DNA from: Asticcacaulis sp. MM231
GTDB lineage: Bacteria; Pseudomonadota; Alphaproteobacteria; Caulobacterales; Caulobacteraceae
Length of the DNA stretch: 64,000 nucleotides
Direction: 5' to 3'
Assembly (NCBI RefSeq): GCF_964186625.1
Contig: NZ_OZ075108.1
Location: 3,361,001-3,425,000, forward strand
Shown here: positions 63,631 to 64,000 of the stretch, piece by piece
Layout of the letters: every line of letters begins with the position of its first letter
Numbering within the stretch: position 1 is the stretch's first letter
Translations under genes and position numbers: made by a program
Notes under the pieces: model-generated
The model's input: the letters and a program-made list of their open reading frames with translations, nothing else
What the model was told of the DNA's origin: nothing
Database searches by the model: none

Positions 63631-64000
63631 ATGAGTGTAAATGCGTTGCTGGAAGGTCGTTACCGCGCTTTTCTGTTTGATATGGACGGTACGTTGCTGA
63701 ATTCCATGGCCTCGGCCGAGCGCGTCTGGGGCGCCTGGGCCAAACGTCAGGGGCTTGATGTTGAAGCCTTCCTGCCCACCATTCACGGCGCCCGCTCGGT
63801 TGATACGATCGCCGCCCTGAAAATTCCGGGCCTTGATCCGGCAGTCGAGGCGCATGGCATTACGCAGGATGAGATTAAAACCGCCGACGGTATCGTGGAA
63901 ATTTCCGGTGCCCATAAATTTCTGAGCGCCCTGCCCGCCGATCGCTGGGCCATCGTCACCTCAGCGCCGCGCGCCCTGGCCGAAGCCCGCATCAAGGCAG
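63631..64000 (+). CDS. HAD-superfamily sugar-phosphatase-like hydrolase, 5' part
   Basis: 123 residues before the window ends. ATG 63631 with GGAG eleven bases upstream. HAD motif I FLFDMDGTLLNS, a cap region, and motif II VTSAPRALAEARI, the pattern of phosphoglycolate/beta-phosphoglucomutase-like members. Substrate unknown. Confidence 0.9.
   Translation, partial: MSVNALLEGRYRAFLFDMDGTLLNSMASAERVWGAWAKRQGLDVEAFLPTIHGARSVDTIAALKIPGLDPAVEAHGITQDEIKTADGIVEISGAHKFLSALPADRWAIVTSAPRALAEARIKA

Overview
The window looks like chromosomal DNA of an alphaproteobacterium of the Caulobacteraceae, closest in feel to Asticcacaulis or Caulobacter. This is inferred from high GC with GC-rich third codon positions, the cysG-DUF2849-cysI-DUF934-cysH sulfur operon, the gltD-gltB order, a complete pseudaminic-acid (flm-type) locus and a CtrA-like box before pseB. 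I saw no rRNA, tRNA, CRISPR array or prophage.

Layout. 1-8.4 kb: 3' end of rtcB, a truncated hemoglobin, the assimilatory sulfate/sulfite operon (1447-6094), a lipocalin lipoprotein and a receiver/histidine-kinase pair. 8.5-20.6 kb: nitrogen genes (gltB, gltD, amtB), a DegT-family enzyme lacking its usual PLP-binding Asp, and an aldehyde dehydrogenase. 20.5-23.3 kb: a frameshifted GGDEF-EAL gene and msrB. 23.3-43.9 kb: a nonulosonic-acid region with all six CMP-pseudaminate genes (pseB, C, H, G, I, F). Among them lies a tightly overlapping set of acyl-chain genes: two KAS III enzymes, two acyl carrier proteins, a short AMP-ligase, two SDRs, an alpha/beta hydrolase, a Rieske oxygenase and a PhyH oxygenase. 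Two decayed acyltransferase-3 genes, one split by an IS110-family element, lie between pseF and pseI. 44-52 kb: envelope and accessory genes (OmpA-like lipoprotein, serine protease, 2OG oxygenase, LytTR regulator, hydrolase, M2 peptidase) separated by a palindromic three-hairpin repeat. 52.3-55.5 kb: IS701 beside IS630, together splitting a membrane-protein gene. 55.5-64 kb: housekeeping genes (mtgA, WD40 protein, COG0523 GTPase, rplU, rpmA, obgE, nadD, rsfS, rlmH, partial HAD phosphatase).

How the genes fit together. The main inferred system is a dedicated acyl-ACP pathway that makes an unusual, probably hydroxylated acyl group for a pseudaminic-acid-type flagellin or surface sugar. The operon physically joins the acyl genes to pseG and pseH by ATGA overlaps; the chemistry itself is inferred.

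Caution. Eight genes carry apparent one-base indels, and six of these sites sit on GANTC-like sequences, the CcrM methylation motif. They may be systematic sequencing errors rather than true pseudogenes.
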